Notes under the pieces: generated by a model | Told to the model about the DNA's origin: nothing | The model's input: only the letters and a program-made list of their open reading frames with translations | Database searches by the model: none | Shown here: in pieces, positions 34,098-43,290 of the stretch | Numbering within the stretch: position 1 is the first letter of the stretch | Layout of the letters: every line of letters starts with the position of its first letter | Position numbers and translations under genes: made by a program | Origin: JADGGV01 sp035715725 | GTDB taxonomy: Bacteria; Gemmatimonadota; Gemmatimonadetes; Longimicrobiales; RSA9 | Reading direction: 5' to 3' | Assembly: GCA_035715725.1 (NCBI GenBank) | Contig: DASTKT010000213.1 | Span: 1-60,603 of the forward strand | Length of the DNA: 60,603 bases

Positions 34098-34126
34098 AAA
34101 CTAACGGGAATGCGCGCTCCGCTCAA
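34098..34126 (-). promoter_or_regulatory. Promoter of tRNA-Ser(CGA)
   Basis: Minus-strand TTGAGC (34126-34121), 17-base spacer, TAGTTT (34103-34098), about 33 bases upstream of the tRNA 5' end. Confidence 0.6.
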
Positions 34127-34144
34127 CCCCTGACGCGCCCCGCG

Positions 34145-34197
34145 GAGTGGGTGAGTGGGCGAGTGGGGGAAACGGCGATCTCCCGCTCCCCCGCTCG
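34145..34197. repeat. Dispersed palindromic repeat family B, copy 1
   Basis: GAGTGGGTGAGTGGGCGAGT is followed by GGGGGAAACGGCGATC and the complementary TCCCGCTCCCCCGCTC. The arms pair to form an imperfect hairpin about 50 bases long. Other copies are at 47438 (inside ybbP) and 56284. Confidence 0.65.
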
Positions 34198-34209
34198 GCA
34201 ACGCCCGTG

Positions 34210-35139
34210 TCACAACGCCAGCTCCCACGTCTGCCCGACCAGGTCCTTCCCGAAGCTGTGGTGCACCTCCTCGTGCACGAGGCGGAACCCGGCGGCCTCG
34301 TAGATCCGGCGCGCCGAGACCAGCACGTCGTTCGTCCAGAGCGTGATCCGGGCGTACCCCGCCCGGCGCGCGAAGCGGACGCACTCCTCCACCAGCCGGC
34401 CGCCGATGCCCAGTCCCCGCGCCCGCGGATCCACCAGCAGCAGCCGCAGCTTCGCCACCTCGTCCGACTCCCGCACCAGGAAGATCGAGCCGACGTTCTC
34501 GCCATCCCGCTCCGCGATCCAGCAATGCTCCCGCTTCGGGTCGAAGTGGCGCAGGAACTTCGCGACGATCTCGGCCACCAGCGCCTCGAACTCCTCGTCC
34601 CAGCCGTACTCCCGCGCGTACAGCGCGCCGTGCGCCTGCACCACCCACCCCATGTCCCCCGGCTGATGCGGACGGAGCAGGAACGGCGCCCGGCGCTCCG
34701 GGCCGGCGCCGAGCAGCCCCTCGATCGCCGTCATCGCGCCCACCAGCCGCTCCTGCTCCGCCGGCGAGAGCCGCCCCAGCATCGCCGTCACATCGTCCCG
34801 CGACCCCGCGTTCAGCGCCGCGAACGCCCGCTCCCCGGCCTCCGTGAGCCGCACCAGGCTCCGCCGTCCGTCGCTCTCCGACGGCCGCCGCGCCACCAGC
34901 GCCCGGGCCTGGAAGCCCCGCAGGATCCGGCTCAGGTACCCGGCGTCCACCCCGAGATCCTCGCCCAGCGACGTCGCCGTCGTCTCCTCCCGGTGCGCCA
35001 GCTCGTACAGCACCCGCGCCTCCGTCAACGAGAACGGGGTGCGGGACAGCCCCTCGTCCAGCGCGCCGATCTGCCGCGTGTAGAAGCGGTTGAAGCGCCG
35101 CACCGCCTCCACCCGCCGGTGGCCCTCCTTCTCCGTCAT
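34210..35139 (-). CDS. MarR-GNAT fusion: transcriptional regulator with acetyltransferase domain
   Basis: 309 aa. Residues about 10-140 form a MarR winged helix (FSLTEARVLYELAHREETTA, LGVDAGYLSRILRGFQARAL, SDGRRSLVRLTEAGERAF). Residues about 155-309 form a GNAT N-acetyltransferase domain with the acetyl-CoA motif VDPRARGLGIGGRLVEECVR and a C-terminal YEAAGFRLVHEE. Such fusions can bind DNA and acetylate a small molecule, perhaps sensing and detoxifying the same compound. GGGAGGG precedes ATG 35139. No obvious target operon adjoins; it may regulate itself. Confidence 0.9.
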   Translation of the reverse strand: MTEKEGHRRVEAVRRFNRFYTRQIGALDEGLSRTPFSLTEARVLYELAHREETTATSLGEDLGVDAGYLSRILRGFQARALVARRPSESDGRRSLVRLTEAGERAFAALNAGSRDDVTAMLGRLSPAEQERLVGAMTAIEGLLGAGPERRAPFLLRPHQPGDMGWVVQAHGALYAREYGWDEEFEALVAEIVAKFLRHFDPKREHCWIAERDGENVGSIFLVRESDEVAKLRLLLVDPRARGLGIGGRLVEECVRFARRAGYARITLWTNDVLVSARRIYEAAGFRLVHEEVHHSFGKDLVGQTWELAL

Positions 35140-35270
35140 CGCACCCTCCCCCGTCTCGCGGCGGTTCCACGCACCAATTGCAGGCTAACGTACTGCGATA
35201 TGCTTGACGCTGTCAAATAAGTGGACGACGGCGTGGGAGCGCGGCATTCCTGCGGACCCGCGGGCGGGGG

Positions 35271-35455
35271 GACGGGAACGGAAATTTGCCACCACCGAGC
35301 ACACAGAGGGCACGGAGAGTCGCCGGGCGGCTTCGGGAAGCCGGGGAGCGCACTATCCTTTGATGTCATTTCCGGCGTACACCGGCGGCCGGCCGCCCGC
35401 CGCTACCCCGCGGCTTCCCCTCCGCGTCTCCGCGTCTCCGTGTGACACTTCCGGA
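35271..35455. repeat. Dispersed repeat family A, copy 2
   Basis: GGGAACGGAAATTTGCCACC, then CACAGAGGGCACGGAGAG, the core CCTTTGATGTCATTTCCGGC, and an end rich in CTCCGCGTCTCCG then TGTGACACTTCCGG. It occupies most of the 354-base gap between the MarR-GNAT and enoyl-CoA hydratase genes. No coding capacity seen. Confidence 0.7.
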
Positions 35456-35493
35456 GGCGGGGGTCGCCCGCGGACGTGAGGACGGGCTCGGGC

Positions 35494-36240
35494 TCAGCGC
35501 CGGACGACGCGCTCGAGGTACTCCGTGATGCGCCGGTGCGTCTCGGGCGCGGTCCACGTCTCGAGCGCCTCGGCGTCCCATCGCTCGCTGTCGCGGCGGA
35601 TGCGCTCGAGGGTGTCGGCCCGCAGGGCCTGCTTGGTAAGGCGGAAGTTGGCGGGCGGGAGGGCGGCGAGCCGCTCGGCGATGTCGCGGGCGCGAGCCTC
35701 AAGGCCCGGGGGGTCGACGACCTCGTCGACGATGCCGAGCGCGAGCGCGTCGCGCGGGCGGAGCGTCTCGCCGGTGTAGATGAAGGATTGCAGGCGGTGG
35801 GGCGGCACGGCGAAGCGGACGACCTCGAGCGGCGCGGCGGGGAAGGGTACGCCGACGAGCAGCTCCGGCACGCCGATGCGGCCGTTCCCGTCCGCCATCA
35901 GCCGGTAGTCCGCGGCCATGACCATGATCGCGCCGCCGGCGATGGCGTGGCCGTTGGCCGCGACGACGACCGGCCGCGGCAGGGCGAAGAGGTCGTGGAC
36001 GAAGGAGCAGAGCAGGGGAAAGAAGCGGCGGACGTAGGGCTCCCCTTCCGTCGTCAGGCGGAAGAGGTCGACGCCGGCGGAGAAGATCGAGCCGGTGGCG
36101 GTGATCACGACGGCGTCGGCTCCGGCGGTCCGCTCGAGCTCGCGCTGGAGCGCCTCGAGCAGCTCGACGTCGAGCGCGTTCGCCTTGCCGTGGGCCAGGC
36201 GGATCGTGTGGATGCCGGCGTCCCGCTCGCTCTCGATCAT
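35494..36240 (-). CDS. Enoyl-CoA hydratase/isomerase family protein
   Basis: 248-aa crotonase fold. Oxyanion-hole segments TGSIFSAGVDLFRL (A-G-x-D) and AANGHAIAGGAIMVMAADYR; IGVPELLVGVPFP follows. The usual catalytic Glu pair is only partly conserved (PELLVG supplies one), so hydratase, isomerase or thioesterase activity cannot be separated. It probably works on acyl-CoA in the cytoplasm. ATG 36240 begins MIESERDAGIHTI. Confidence 0.85.
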   Translation of the reverse strand: MIESERDAGIHTIRLAHGKANALDVELLEALQRELERTAGADAVVITATGSIFSAGVDLFRLTTEGEPYVRRFFPLLCSFVHDLFALPRPVVVAANGHAIAGGAIMVMAADYRLMADGNGRIGVPELLVGVPFPAAPLEVVRFAVPPHRLQSFIYTGETLRPRDALALGIVDEVVDPPGLEARARDIAERLAALPPANFRLTKQALRADTLERIRRDSERWDAEALETWTAPETHRRITEYLERVVRR

Positions 36241-36352
36241 GCCGCCAGCATGCGACGCTCGCGTGGGCGGCGCAAGTCGGCGGGGGCGAACGCCCCGGTG
36301 CCGCGACGCCGGCGCCGCCCGGCGTCGCCGGAGCACGCCGTCGCCTGGCGGC

Positions 36353-36835
36353 TCAGGCGGCCTCGTCGCCGCCCACGTGCCGCAGCAGCGGGTGCGTCGT
36401 CCAGAGGAACGCGCCCATGGCGACGAGGGCGATGACGTTCACGACCGGGAAGACCCACGTCGCGAAGCCGGTCGGGAAGAGCGTCGAGGACGCGACGGCG
36501 ACGGCGGTGGCGAAAAGCACGAACGCGATCGCGCCGAGCAGCGCCACGTAGTAGGCCTGCGGGTGGCGCTCGGTCCCCAGGACGACGCGCGCCGCGAGCA
36601 CGCCGAGGAGGAGGAACGCCACGAGATGCACGCCATTGTAGGCGATGGCGGGACCGGCCGCCGCGGCGGGCGCGCGGTCGCCGTAGAAGAGCAGCTCGCC
36701 GAGACGCGTCGCGGTGAAGAACGGGGACCGTCCCGCGACGGTGTTCGCGAGCCCGAGGAAGAGGGCGACGGTGAGGTAGCCGATGGCGCCGGCGATCAGA
36801 CCGTCGCGCAGCGTGCGTTGCCAGTCGGGACTCAT
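36353..36835 (-). CDS. Four- to five-helix membrane protein of unknown function
   Basis: 160 aa. Hydrophobic helices at about 14-32 (GLIAGAIGYLTVALFLGLAN), 65-85 (GVHLVAFLLLGVLAARVVLG), 95-118 (YYVALLGAIAFVLFATAVAV) and 125-150 (FATWVFPVVNVIALVAMGAF). I do not recognise the family. ATG 36835 is chosen over the GTG at 36841 because GGGAGG ends six bases before it. It lies 162 bases past the DUF5335 gene on the same strand, in a stress-protein neighbourhood. Confidence 0.75.
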   Translation of the reverse strand: MSPDWQRTLRDGLIAGAIGYLTVALFLGLANTVAGRSPFFTATRLGELLFYGDRAPAAAAGPAIAYNGVHLVAFLLLGVLAARVVLGTERHPQAYYVALLGAIAFVLFATAVAVASSTLFPTGFATWVFPVVNVIALVAMGAFLWTTHPLLRHVGGDEAA

Positions 36836-36997
36836 GGGCACCTCCCGGAGGACGCGGGAACGGTCGAGGCGAATGCTCCACGGTCGCGGCGTGGGCGGGA
36901 CGGTGTCGATCGGGGATTGGAGGAAACGTTGTCAGGGATTGGCGGAGCCCGGCGCCGGGAGAGGCCGCGCCCACGCCTCTCCCGGCCGCCGCGGCCG

Positions 36998-37342
36998 TCA
37001 GCGCCGCCGACTCGTCTGGAGTCGCACGACCTCGCGCTCGCCGTCGTCGCGTACGAGGTCGATCTCGCGGATGAACCCGTTCGGCTCCTCGGCCACCCGG
37101 ATCTCCCGCGGATGGTAGACCACGTGGTCGATGCCCTCGAGCGCCACGTCGAGCAGGTTGTCCTTGTGGTCGTAGGTGATGCCGATCACCTGCTTGTCGC
37201 GGACCGCGTCCTGGTCGCCGAGCGCGTCGGAGAGGAGCCGCACGGTCGCGGCCTCCGGCGTCTCGTCGCGCAGGAACTTCTTCGAGAACGCGTCGAAGTA
37301 CTCGGTCCACCGCTCGCGCGGGATCGGCTTCGTGTTCGCCAT
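36998..37342 (-). CDS. DUF5335 family protein
   Basis: 114 aa, soluble. It begins PIPRERWTEYFDAFSKKF, then VRLLSDALGDQDAVRDKQVI and GITYDHKDNLLDVALEGIDH with VVYHPREIRV. The ALEGIDHxVYHPREIRV stretch matches the DUF5335 group, small proteins often beside universal stress proteins and ion-channel or P-type ATPase genes. The function is unknown. AAGGAGG sits five bases before ATG 37342. Confidence 0.75.
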   Translation of the reverse strand: MANTKPIPRERWTEYFDAFSKKFLRDETPEAATVRLLSDALGDQDAVRDKQVIGITYDHKDNLLDVALEGIDHVVYHPREIRVAEEPNGFIREIDLVRDDGEREVVRLQTSRRR

Positions 37343-37529
37343 CACGGCCTCCTTCGGTGCGGGTCGGGTGCGGGATGTCGCGGATGCGGGACCGGTTGGG
37401 TCCCGGCCGGAGGTCGCGGCGCAAGTTCAGGGCGAGGCGGGGCGGCGGGCGGGGAGATGCGGCGCCAGCGGCGGGTCCGGCCGCGCATCTGGACGCTGAC
37501 CGGTGTGCCGGCGTTCGACCCGCGGTCGG

Positions 37530-38576
37530 TCAGCGCCCGGCGATCACGGCGGGCTCCGCCGCGCGGGCCGGTCCCGGCCCGTACTCCGCCTGGTAGGCCT
37601 TCAGCAGCTCGAAGAAGTAGCTGATCGCGAGCGGGCCGAGGAGGACGCCGACGAAGCCGAACACGCCGACGCCCGCGAATGCGCCGACGAGCGTCACCAT
37701 CGGGTGCACGTTCGAGACGCGGCGGTAGACGAGCGGCCGCGCCACGTTGTCGATCGTGGACGCGACGAGGGCGCCGACGGCCGCCAGCGCCGCGGCCGCG
37801 CCGTAGCGGCCCTGGAGCAGCAGCACGCCGACGCCGGGGAGCCAGACGAGCGCGCTCCCGAGGACGGGGAACACGGACGCGACCGCGGTGACGAAGCCCC
37901 AGAACAGAGCGTTGCTGAGCCCGATGACCCAGAACGCGAGGCCGATGACCGTGCCCTGGAGGAGCGCGGTGAGGGCGGTGCCGAGCACCATCGACTCGGT
38001 GACGCTGTGGAATCGGGTCCGCAGCGCCTCGGCCGTCGGGTCGGAGAAGGGAAGGAAGGCGCGCGCCGCTCGCCAGATCGTTCGCGGATCGAGGAGGAGG
38101 TAGTACAGCGCCGTGAGCGCGACCACCAGGTTGAGCGTGGCGCGGGTCGCGCTCTCGAACACCGAGGCCGCCTGGCGGGAGCTCCAGGAAACCAGGTCCG
38201 TCACGAGCCGGGCGAACTGCTCGCTGAGGTCGAGGCCGCCGAGCCGCACGGCGGGGAGCCGGGAGAGCAGCGGGCTGGCGCCGAGGTTCTGGACGATGCG
38301 CGGGAACTCGCCGACGGCGACGCTGACCAGCCAGATGCCGGGGAGCAGGATCACGACCAGGACGGCGGCGACCGCCGCCAGCGCGGCGCCGCGGGGACCG
38401 AGCCGATGCGCGGCGCGCCGGCACAGCGGCGCCGTCAGGACGTACAGGATCGCGCCACCGAGGAGGCCGGGGAGGTAGGGCAGGACCGCGTAGCCGATCC
38501 CGAGCCCGAGACCGGCGATCAGCCAGCCGGCCGATCGTCCCGCGGCGCTTCGCGACTCGCTGTCGGCGGCGCTCAC
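37530..38576 (-). CDS. AI-2E (PerM/TqsA) family transporter
   Basis: 348 aa with about eight hydrophobic segments arranged as in AI-2E exporters. An N-terminal hairpin (LIAGLGLGIGYAVLPYLPGL), LVVALTALYYLLLDPRTIWR, the family motif VIGLSNALFWGFVTAVASVF with PVLGSALVWLPG, and a C-terminal VFGFVGVLLGPLAISYFFEL. Substrates of the family range from AI-2 to Na+ or unknown solutes. GTG 38576 overlaps the stop of the universal stress protein gene (GTGA), so the two are coupled. Confidence 0.88.
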   Translation of the reverse strand: MSAADSESRSAAGRSAGWLIAGLGLGIGYAVLPYLPGLLGGAILYVLTAPLCRRAAHRLGPRGAALAAVAAVLVVILLPGIWLVSVAVGEFPRIVQNLGASPLLSRLPAVRLGGLDLSEQFARLVTDLVSWSSRQAASVFESATRATLNLVVALTALYYLLLDPRTIWRAARAFLPFSDPTAEALRTRFHSVTESMVLGTALTALLQGTVIGLAFWVIGLSNALFWGFVTAVASVFPVLGSALVWLPGVGVLLLQGRYGAAAALAAVGALVASTIDNVARPLVYRRVSNVHPMVTLVGAFAGVGVFGFVGVLLGPLAISYFFELLKAYQAEYGPGPARAAEPAVIAGR

Positions 38577-39523
38577 CCCGTGGTCCCTTCCACGATCGGC
38601 TCCGCGACGAGCTGCGGCGGCCGCCGCACCCGCGTCCGGCCGCGTGCCGCCGCGGCCGGCACGAGCAGCACCGGGCAGGTCGCCGCCCGGGCCACGGCCG
38701 AGGCGACGCTGCCCAGGAGCACCCGCTCGATCGCGCCGTAGCCGCGAGTCGCGAGCACGACCAGCGCCCCCGGCTCGCTCCCGGCACGCTCGACGATCTC
38801 CGTGGCCGGCGTGCCCCGCACGACCGATTCCTCGATCGGCACGTCGGACAGACCCGTGCGGCGCAGTGCCCGCAGCACCTCGCGGTGCAGCTCGTCGCTC
38901 ACGATCGAGAGGTCGAACGCGGGGCCGTCCAGGACGCTCGAGACGACGTGCACGGCCTCGACGAGCGCCGGCCGGCCATCGGGGGCGAGGCCGATCGCCC
39001 ACGCCGCGGCGAGCCGCAGGCTCCCCCTGGACTCCTCCGAGAAGTCGACGGGCGCGACCACGCGCTCGAGCGGCAGCGAGAGCGTTCCACGGACGAGCAG
39101 GCAGGGAACGCGGGCCCGCCGGACCACGCGGTCCGCCGTCGTCCCGAGGAACTGGTCCAGCGCCCCGCGGCGCCGGTGCGGCCCGAGCACGATCACGTCG
39201 GCGCTCACGACCTCGGCCCAGCCGAGGATCGCGCGGTGCGCCGAAGAGATTTCCGTGTGCCGGCTCGCGACCGGCTGTCCCGGCGGCAGCACCCGCTCGA
39301 GCTGCTCGTCGAGCGCGCGCTGGGCGGCGTGGATCGGGCCGAAGAACGTCCTGGCCTCGCTCGGATCCGGCGTGTACGGCGCCGCGCCGAACTCGATGGC
39401 GTGCACGACATGGAGCGCGGCACCCGTCCACCGCGCGAGCGCGGCCGCCGCGGCCACGACCGGGTCGGACGCCTCGGTGAGGTCGGTCGCCACCAGGATC
39501 GACTGCAACGGCAACGCGGGCAT
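38573..39523 (-). CDS. Two-domain universal stress protein, linked to AI-2E transporter
   Basis: 316 aa. UspA domain 1 (LQSILVATDLTEASDPVVAA ... VLGPHRRRGALDQFLGTTAD) and domain 2 (LERVVAPVDFSEESRGSLRL ... VLATRGYGAIERVLLGSVAS, the canonical G-2x-G-9x-G-S nucleotide motif). It probably binds ATP in domain 2. GGGAGGG precedes ATG 39523. The overlap with the transporter gene suggests the stress protein may modulate the transporter. Confidence 0.88.
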   Translation of the reverse strand: MPALPLQSILVATDLTEASDPVVAAAAALARWTGAALHVVHAIEFGAAPYTPDPSEARTFFGPIHAAQRALDEQLERVLPPGQPVASRHTEISSAHRAILGWAEVVSADVIVLGPHRRRGALDQFLGTTADRVVRRARVPCLLVRGTLSLPLERVVAPVDFSEESRGSLRLAAAWAIGLAPDGRPALVEAVHVVSSVLDGPAFDLSIVSDELHREVLRALRRTGLSDVPIEESVVRGTPATEIVERAGSEPGALVVLATRGYGAIERVLLGSVASAVARAATCPVLLVPAAAARGRTRVRRPPQLVAEPIVEGTTG

Positions 39524-39551
39524 GGGACCCTCCCCTCGACCCGCCGGACGG

Positions 39552-41744
39552 CTACGCCCAGCGCAGCCCGTGCTTCGACAGCGGCAGCGAGCGGATCCGC
39601 TTCCCGGTCGCGGCGAAGATCGCGTTGCAGACGGCCGGCGCGACCGGCGGGAGCGCCGGCTCGCCGAGCCCGGTCGGCGGGAAATCGGTCCGCCGGAACG
39701 AGACCTCCACGGGCGGTGCGTGCGGGAGCCGGAGCAGCCGGAAGTCGTGGAAGTTGCTCTGCACCGCGCGGCCCCGGTCGATCGTGATCTCCTGCGCCAT
39801 GGCCGCGCCGAGTCCGTCGAGCACCGCGCCCTGCACCTGGTTGACGGCGTTGCTGGGGTTGATGACCTGGCTGCCGATGTCGGCGGCCACCCAGATCTTG
39901 TGGACCTTGAGCGCGTCGGACCGGACGCTGACGTCGGCCACCTCCGCGAAGTAGCCGCGGTGGCTGAAGTAGAACGCCACGCCCACGGCCCGGCCCGCCG
40001 ACGCCCGGCGCTTCTCCCACCCGGACATCTCGGCGACGAGCTCCAGCACGCCGCGCATGCGCTCGGCGTCGAACAGCGCGCCCTCCTGCGGGTTCGCCAG
40101 GAGGTCGAGGCGGAAGCGAACGGGATCCTTCCCCGCCGCGTGCGCCAATTCGTCGAGGAACGACTGCATGGCGAACGCGAGCGCATTGCTGCGCGGCGCG
40201 CGCAGCGGGCCGGTCGGCACGCCGAGCGGCATGACGGACGACTCGAGCGCGATGTTCTCGATGAAGCGGGCCGGGAACTCGTTGCCCTCCATGTTCGCGC
40301 TCGACACGAAGCGGTCGCCGTCGCCGAAGGAGACGAAATGGTCCCTCAGCGCGACGAGGCGGCCGGACGCGTCCACGCCGCCCTTCAGGAAATGGAAGCC
40401 CGCCGGGCGGTAAAAGTCGTGACGCATGTCGTCCTCGCGCGCCCAGAGCAGCTTCACGGGCGCGCCGGCGGCCTTCGAGATCCAGGCGGCTTCGACCATG
40501 TAGTCGTTCATCAGGCGCCGGCCGAAGCCGCCGCCGCTCCGCGTCATGTGGATCACGATGTCGCTCGCGGGGATGCCGAGCGTCTTCGCGACGAGATCCC
40601 GGCCCGACTGCGGGTTCTGGGTCGGCGCCCAGATCTCGAGCCGCCCATCATGGAAGTGCGCCGTGCAGTTCTGCGGCTCCATCGGCGCGTGCGCGATGAA
40701 CGGGTAGCTGTAGGACGCCTCGATGACCTTCGCGGCGCCGCCGAGCGCGGCGTCGGCGTCGCCGTCGCGACGGAGCGTGCGCGCGGCGGGGCCGTGCGAC
40801 AGCGCCTCGGCCTGCTGCGCGAAGCCGACGCTGCTCTGCGCGGCGGTCGGCCCCTCGTCCCAGCGGACCACCAGCTTCTTCCGCGCCTTCTGCGCGGCCC
40901 ACCACGTGTCGGCCACGATGGCGACCCCGCCGAGGAGGCCGGTCAGCTCCGTGCCGCCGTCCACGACGAAGGCGTGCCGCACGCCCGGGAGCGCCTTCAC
41001 TTCGTCGACGTTCGCGCTCGCGACCTTCCCGCCGAACACGGGGCACTTCTCGTAGACCGCGTACAGCATCCCCGGCACCTTGAGGTCGATGCCGAAGAGC
41101 GGCTTCCCCCGCACGATGGCGGGGTTGTCCACGCCCGGGACCGGCGTGCCGATGATGCGGAAGTCTTTCGGTTCCTTGAGCGCGACCGTCTTGAGGTCCG
41201 GTGCGGGGAGCGTGGCGGCTTTCTCCGCGAGCTCGCCGTAGCCGAGCACGCGCCCGGTCGGGCGGTGGTGCACCCGGCCCGAGACGGCGGAGCACTCCGC
41301 CTCGCTCGCGCCCCACGTGCGCGCGGCCGCCGCGACCAGCAGCTGCCGGCCGGCCGCGCCGACCCGTCGGAGCTCGTCCCAGTTGTTCGGCGTGGCCGTG
41401 CTCCCGCCCGCGAACTGGCGGCCGTAGCGGTCCGGCTCGCTGTCCGCCTGTTCGACGCGGACGTCCTTCCAGTCCACCTCGAGCTCCTCGGCGATCAGCA
41501 TCGGCAGCATCGTCTTGACGCCCTGGCCGATCTCCGGGTTCTTGGCGACGATGGTGACGACGCCGTCCGGCCCGATGCGCACGAACGCGTTCAGCGGGAC
41601 CGCCTCGGGGGGCAGCCCCGCGGCCGCGCCCTCCGCGCCCGCCGGTGTCACGGCCGGTCCCGCGTAGAAGCCGAGCAGCATGCCGCCGCCGGCCACGGCG
41701 GTCACCCGGAGGAAGTAACGGCGGCTGACGAGCTTGCTTTCCAC
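39552..41744 (-). CDS. Molybdenum hydroxylase large subunit, IorB-like, Tat-exported
   Basis: 730 aa of the xanthine dehydrogenase family. The start carries a Tat-type signal, VSRRYFLRVTAVAGGGMLLG. It is followed by the a/b hammerhead and Mo-cofactor domains: EIGQGVKTMLPMLIAEEL, FAGGSTATPNNWDEL, MEPQNCTAHF, the IorB-specific TRSGGGFGRRLMNDY, GPLRAPRSNALAFAMQSFLD, and near the end GLGEPALPPVAPAVCNAIFA with the catalytic Glu. Members hydroxylate aldehydes or N-heterocycles such as isoquinoline. GTG 41744 is chosen with AGGAGG four bases upstream. The [2Fe-2S] partner gene lies just upstream. No cytochrome subunit is adjacent. Confidence 0.9.
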   Translation of the reverse strand: MESKLVSRRYFLRVTAVAGGGMLLGFYAGPAVTPAGAEGAAAGLPPEAVPLNAFVRIGPDGVVTIVAKNPEIGQGVKTMLPMLIAEELEVDWKDVRVEQADSEPDRYGRQFAGGSTATPNNWDELRRVGAAGRQLLVAAAARTWGASEAECSAVSGRVHHRPTGRVLGYGELAEKAATLPAPDLKTVALKEPKDFRIIGTPVPGVDNPAIVRGKPLFGIDLKVPGMLYAVYEKCPVFGGKVASANVDEVKALPGVRHAFVVDGGTELTGLLGGVAIVADTWWAAQKARKKLVVRWDEGPTAAQSSVGFAQQAEALSHGPAARTLRRDGDADAALGGAAKVIEASYSYPFIAHAPMEPQNCTAHFHDGRLEIWAPTQNPQSGRDLVAKTLGIPASDIVIHMTRSGGGFGRRLMNDYMVEAAWISKAAGAPVKLLWAREDDMRHDFYRPAGFHFLKGGVDASGRLVALRDHFVSFGDGDRFVSSANMEGNEFPARFIENIALESSVMPLGVPTGPLRAPRSNALAFAMQSFLDELAHAAGKDPVRFRLDLLANPQEGALFDAERMRGVLELVAEMSGWEKRRASAGRAVGVAFYFSHRGYFAEVADVSVRSDALKVHKIWVAADIGSQVINPSNAVNQVQGAVLDGLGAAMAQEITIDRGRAVQSNFHDFRLLRLPHAPPVEVSFRRTDFPPTGLGEPALPPVAPAVCNAIFAATGKRIRSLPLSKHGLRWA

Positions 41745-41796
41745 GGTGCCTCCTGATCGTCGGGCCGCCCGGTTCACCGCCGGGCGGCGGGGCCGG

Positions 41797-42267
41797 TCAC
41801 GCGGACTTGCTCCGGGCGATCGCCGAGGCCCGGTGGATGGCCTCGCGGATGCGCAGGTAGGTCGCGCAGCGGCACAGGTTGCCGCTCATGGCGGCATCGA
41901 TGTCCGCGTCGCTGGGCTTCGGCGTCCGGGCCAGCAGCGCCGCCGCGGCCATGATCTGGCCGGCCTGGCAGTAGCCGCACTGCGGCACGTCGATCTCCTC
42001 CCACGCCTGCTGCACCGGGTGCGAGCCGTCGGGCGAGAGCCCCTCGATCGTCGTGATCTCGGCGCCGGCGGCCGCGCCCACCGGGAGCGAGCACGAGCGC
42101 ACCGGGTTGCCGTTCAGGTGCACCGTGCAGGCGCCGCACTGCGCGATGCCGCAGCCGTACTTCGTGCCCACGAGGTCGAGCGCGTCGCGCAGCACCCAGA
42201 GGAGCGGCGTATCCGCCGGAACCTCCACGCTCACCGCCTTGCCGTTCACCTTCAGTCGCACCGACAT
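41797..42267 (-). CDS. [2Fe-2S] small subunit of molybdenum hydroxylase, IorA-like
   Basis: 156 aa. N-terminal plant-type ferredoxin site YGCGIAQCGACTVHLNG with a later C in VRSCSLP; C-terminal [2Fe-2S] domain VPQCGYCQAGQIMAAAALLA and SGNLCRCATYLRIREAIHRA. It passes electrons from the Mo site of the large subunit. It is first of the pair, 52 bases before the large-subunit GTG. Exported in complex by the partner's Tat signal, since it has none itself. Confidence 0.94.
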   Translation of the reverse strand: MSVRLKVNGKAVSVEVPADTPLLWVLRDALDLVGTKYGCGIAQCGACTVHLNGNPVRSCSLPVGAAAGAEITTIEGLSPDGSHPVQQAWEEIDVPQCGYCQAGQIMAAAALLARTPKPSDADIDAAMSGNLCRCATYLRIREAIHRASAIARSKSA

Positions 42268-42424
42268 CGCCTCACCCCCTGGCCAATGGCACGATGCCGC
42301 CGTCGCGCGGGCGTCGGCTGTAGGTTGGGAACTCCGGCCGCGTCCCGCAACTCCCTGGCTGCGCGAACGGGTGGCGCGCCGAGGCCGGATGCCGGCGTTC
42401 TTCGGCGTCCGCGGGCGCGGCCGC

Positions 42425-42519
42425 GGTCGGGAATGGAAATTTTCACCAGAGGCGCAGAGGGCACGGAGGGTCGCCGGGCACTGGAGACGCACCGGGGAGC
42501 GGACGTCCGTTTTGATGTC
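42425..42519. repeat. Dispersed repeat family A, copy 3 (left part)
   Basis: GGGAATGGAAATTTTCACC, GAGGCGCAGAGGGCACGGAG, then CCGTTTTGATGTC at 42507-42519, where similarity to the other copies stops. The remaining half appears to be at 43305, suggesting that DNA inserted at the GATGTC core. Confidence 0.6.
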
Positions 42520-42787
42520 GTAAGCGTTCACGAGGAGGTCGGAACTGCGGGAATGGATATGACTTCGGGCGGGCGCTCGAGCTAACTTCAGGTCGAACGG
42601 CGGGCGGGGGCCGGTACTTCGGGTGGGGGCGGGGGGGACAACTGCGGGTCCGACGGCGGGTGGGGGCGCGGACTGCGGGTGGGGGCGAGCGCGGGCGCGA
42701 GCGCGGGCCCACGGCGGGTACAACTGCAGGCGGGCGGCGGGGCAGCGTCCTTCGGTGAGGCCCTGCCCTCGGTTGAGGAGGGGACCC

Positions 42788-43062
42788 ATGCGGCTCGATC
42801 AGGATGCGCAGGGTGCGGGCGGCGGAGGCGCCCCTCTCGGGGCGGCGCCTTCCGAGCGAAGGCGGAGAGCGCGACCGATCAGGTCGCGCGAGAAGAAGCG
42901 AACGCGACGCGAGCCGTCTTGCGGCGGCGGGCGGTCCGGCGCGTCTTCACCGACCGGGACGTCCGCGAGGCCGAGGACCTCGCCGGTGCAGGTGTGGGCA
43001 TGCTGCCGGCCGCCATCCTCGCCCTGGAGAAGCGAGCGGCCGGGTGCAGCGAGCGGCCGGGT
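42788..43062 (+). pseudogene. Possible small frame-broken ORF inside foldback element
   Basis: GAGGAGGGG precedes ATG 42788, which reads MRLDQDAQGAGG. The most protein-like continuation lies in another frame: AFRAKAESATDQVAREEANA, then TRAVLRRRAVRRVFTDRDVR and EAEDLAGAGVGMLPAAILAL. A single indel around 42825-42845 would join them into a protein of roughly 90 aa. No family recognised. Codon bias in the second part is consistent with coding, but the evidence is thin. Confidence 0.3.
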
Positions 43063-43076
43063 GCAGCGAGGGGACC
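43039..43076. repeat. Short tandem repeat, about 2 x 17 bases
   Basis: GCGGCCGGGTGCAGCGA occurs twice in direct succession, at 43039 and 43056 approximately, immediately before the right arm of the foldback. Confidence 0.6.
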
Positions 43077-43290
43077 GGTGATGCGCCCCCCGCCCGACGT
43101 GCTCCCGCAGTGGGCCCGCGCTCGCGCCCGCGCTCGCCCCGGCCCGCAGTCCCCGCCCCCACCCGCCGTTGGACCCGGAGTTGTGATGATCCCCGCCCCC
43201 ACCCGCCGTCGGACCCGCAGTTGTCCCCCCTGCCCCCGCCCGCAGTCGAGCCCGCAGTCATCCCCGCCCGCAGCGGATGCTGCCGCCCCC

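Noticed and set aside
42590..43250. CRISPR array
   Set aside because: Repeats are G-rich, irregular in spacing and inverted rather than regularly spaced direct repeats with unique spacers; no cas genes are present.
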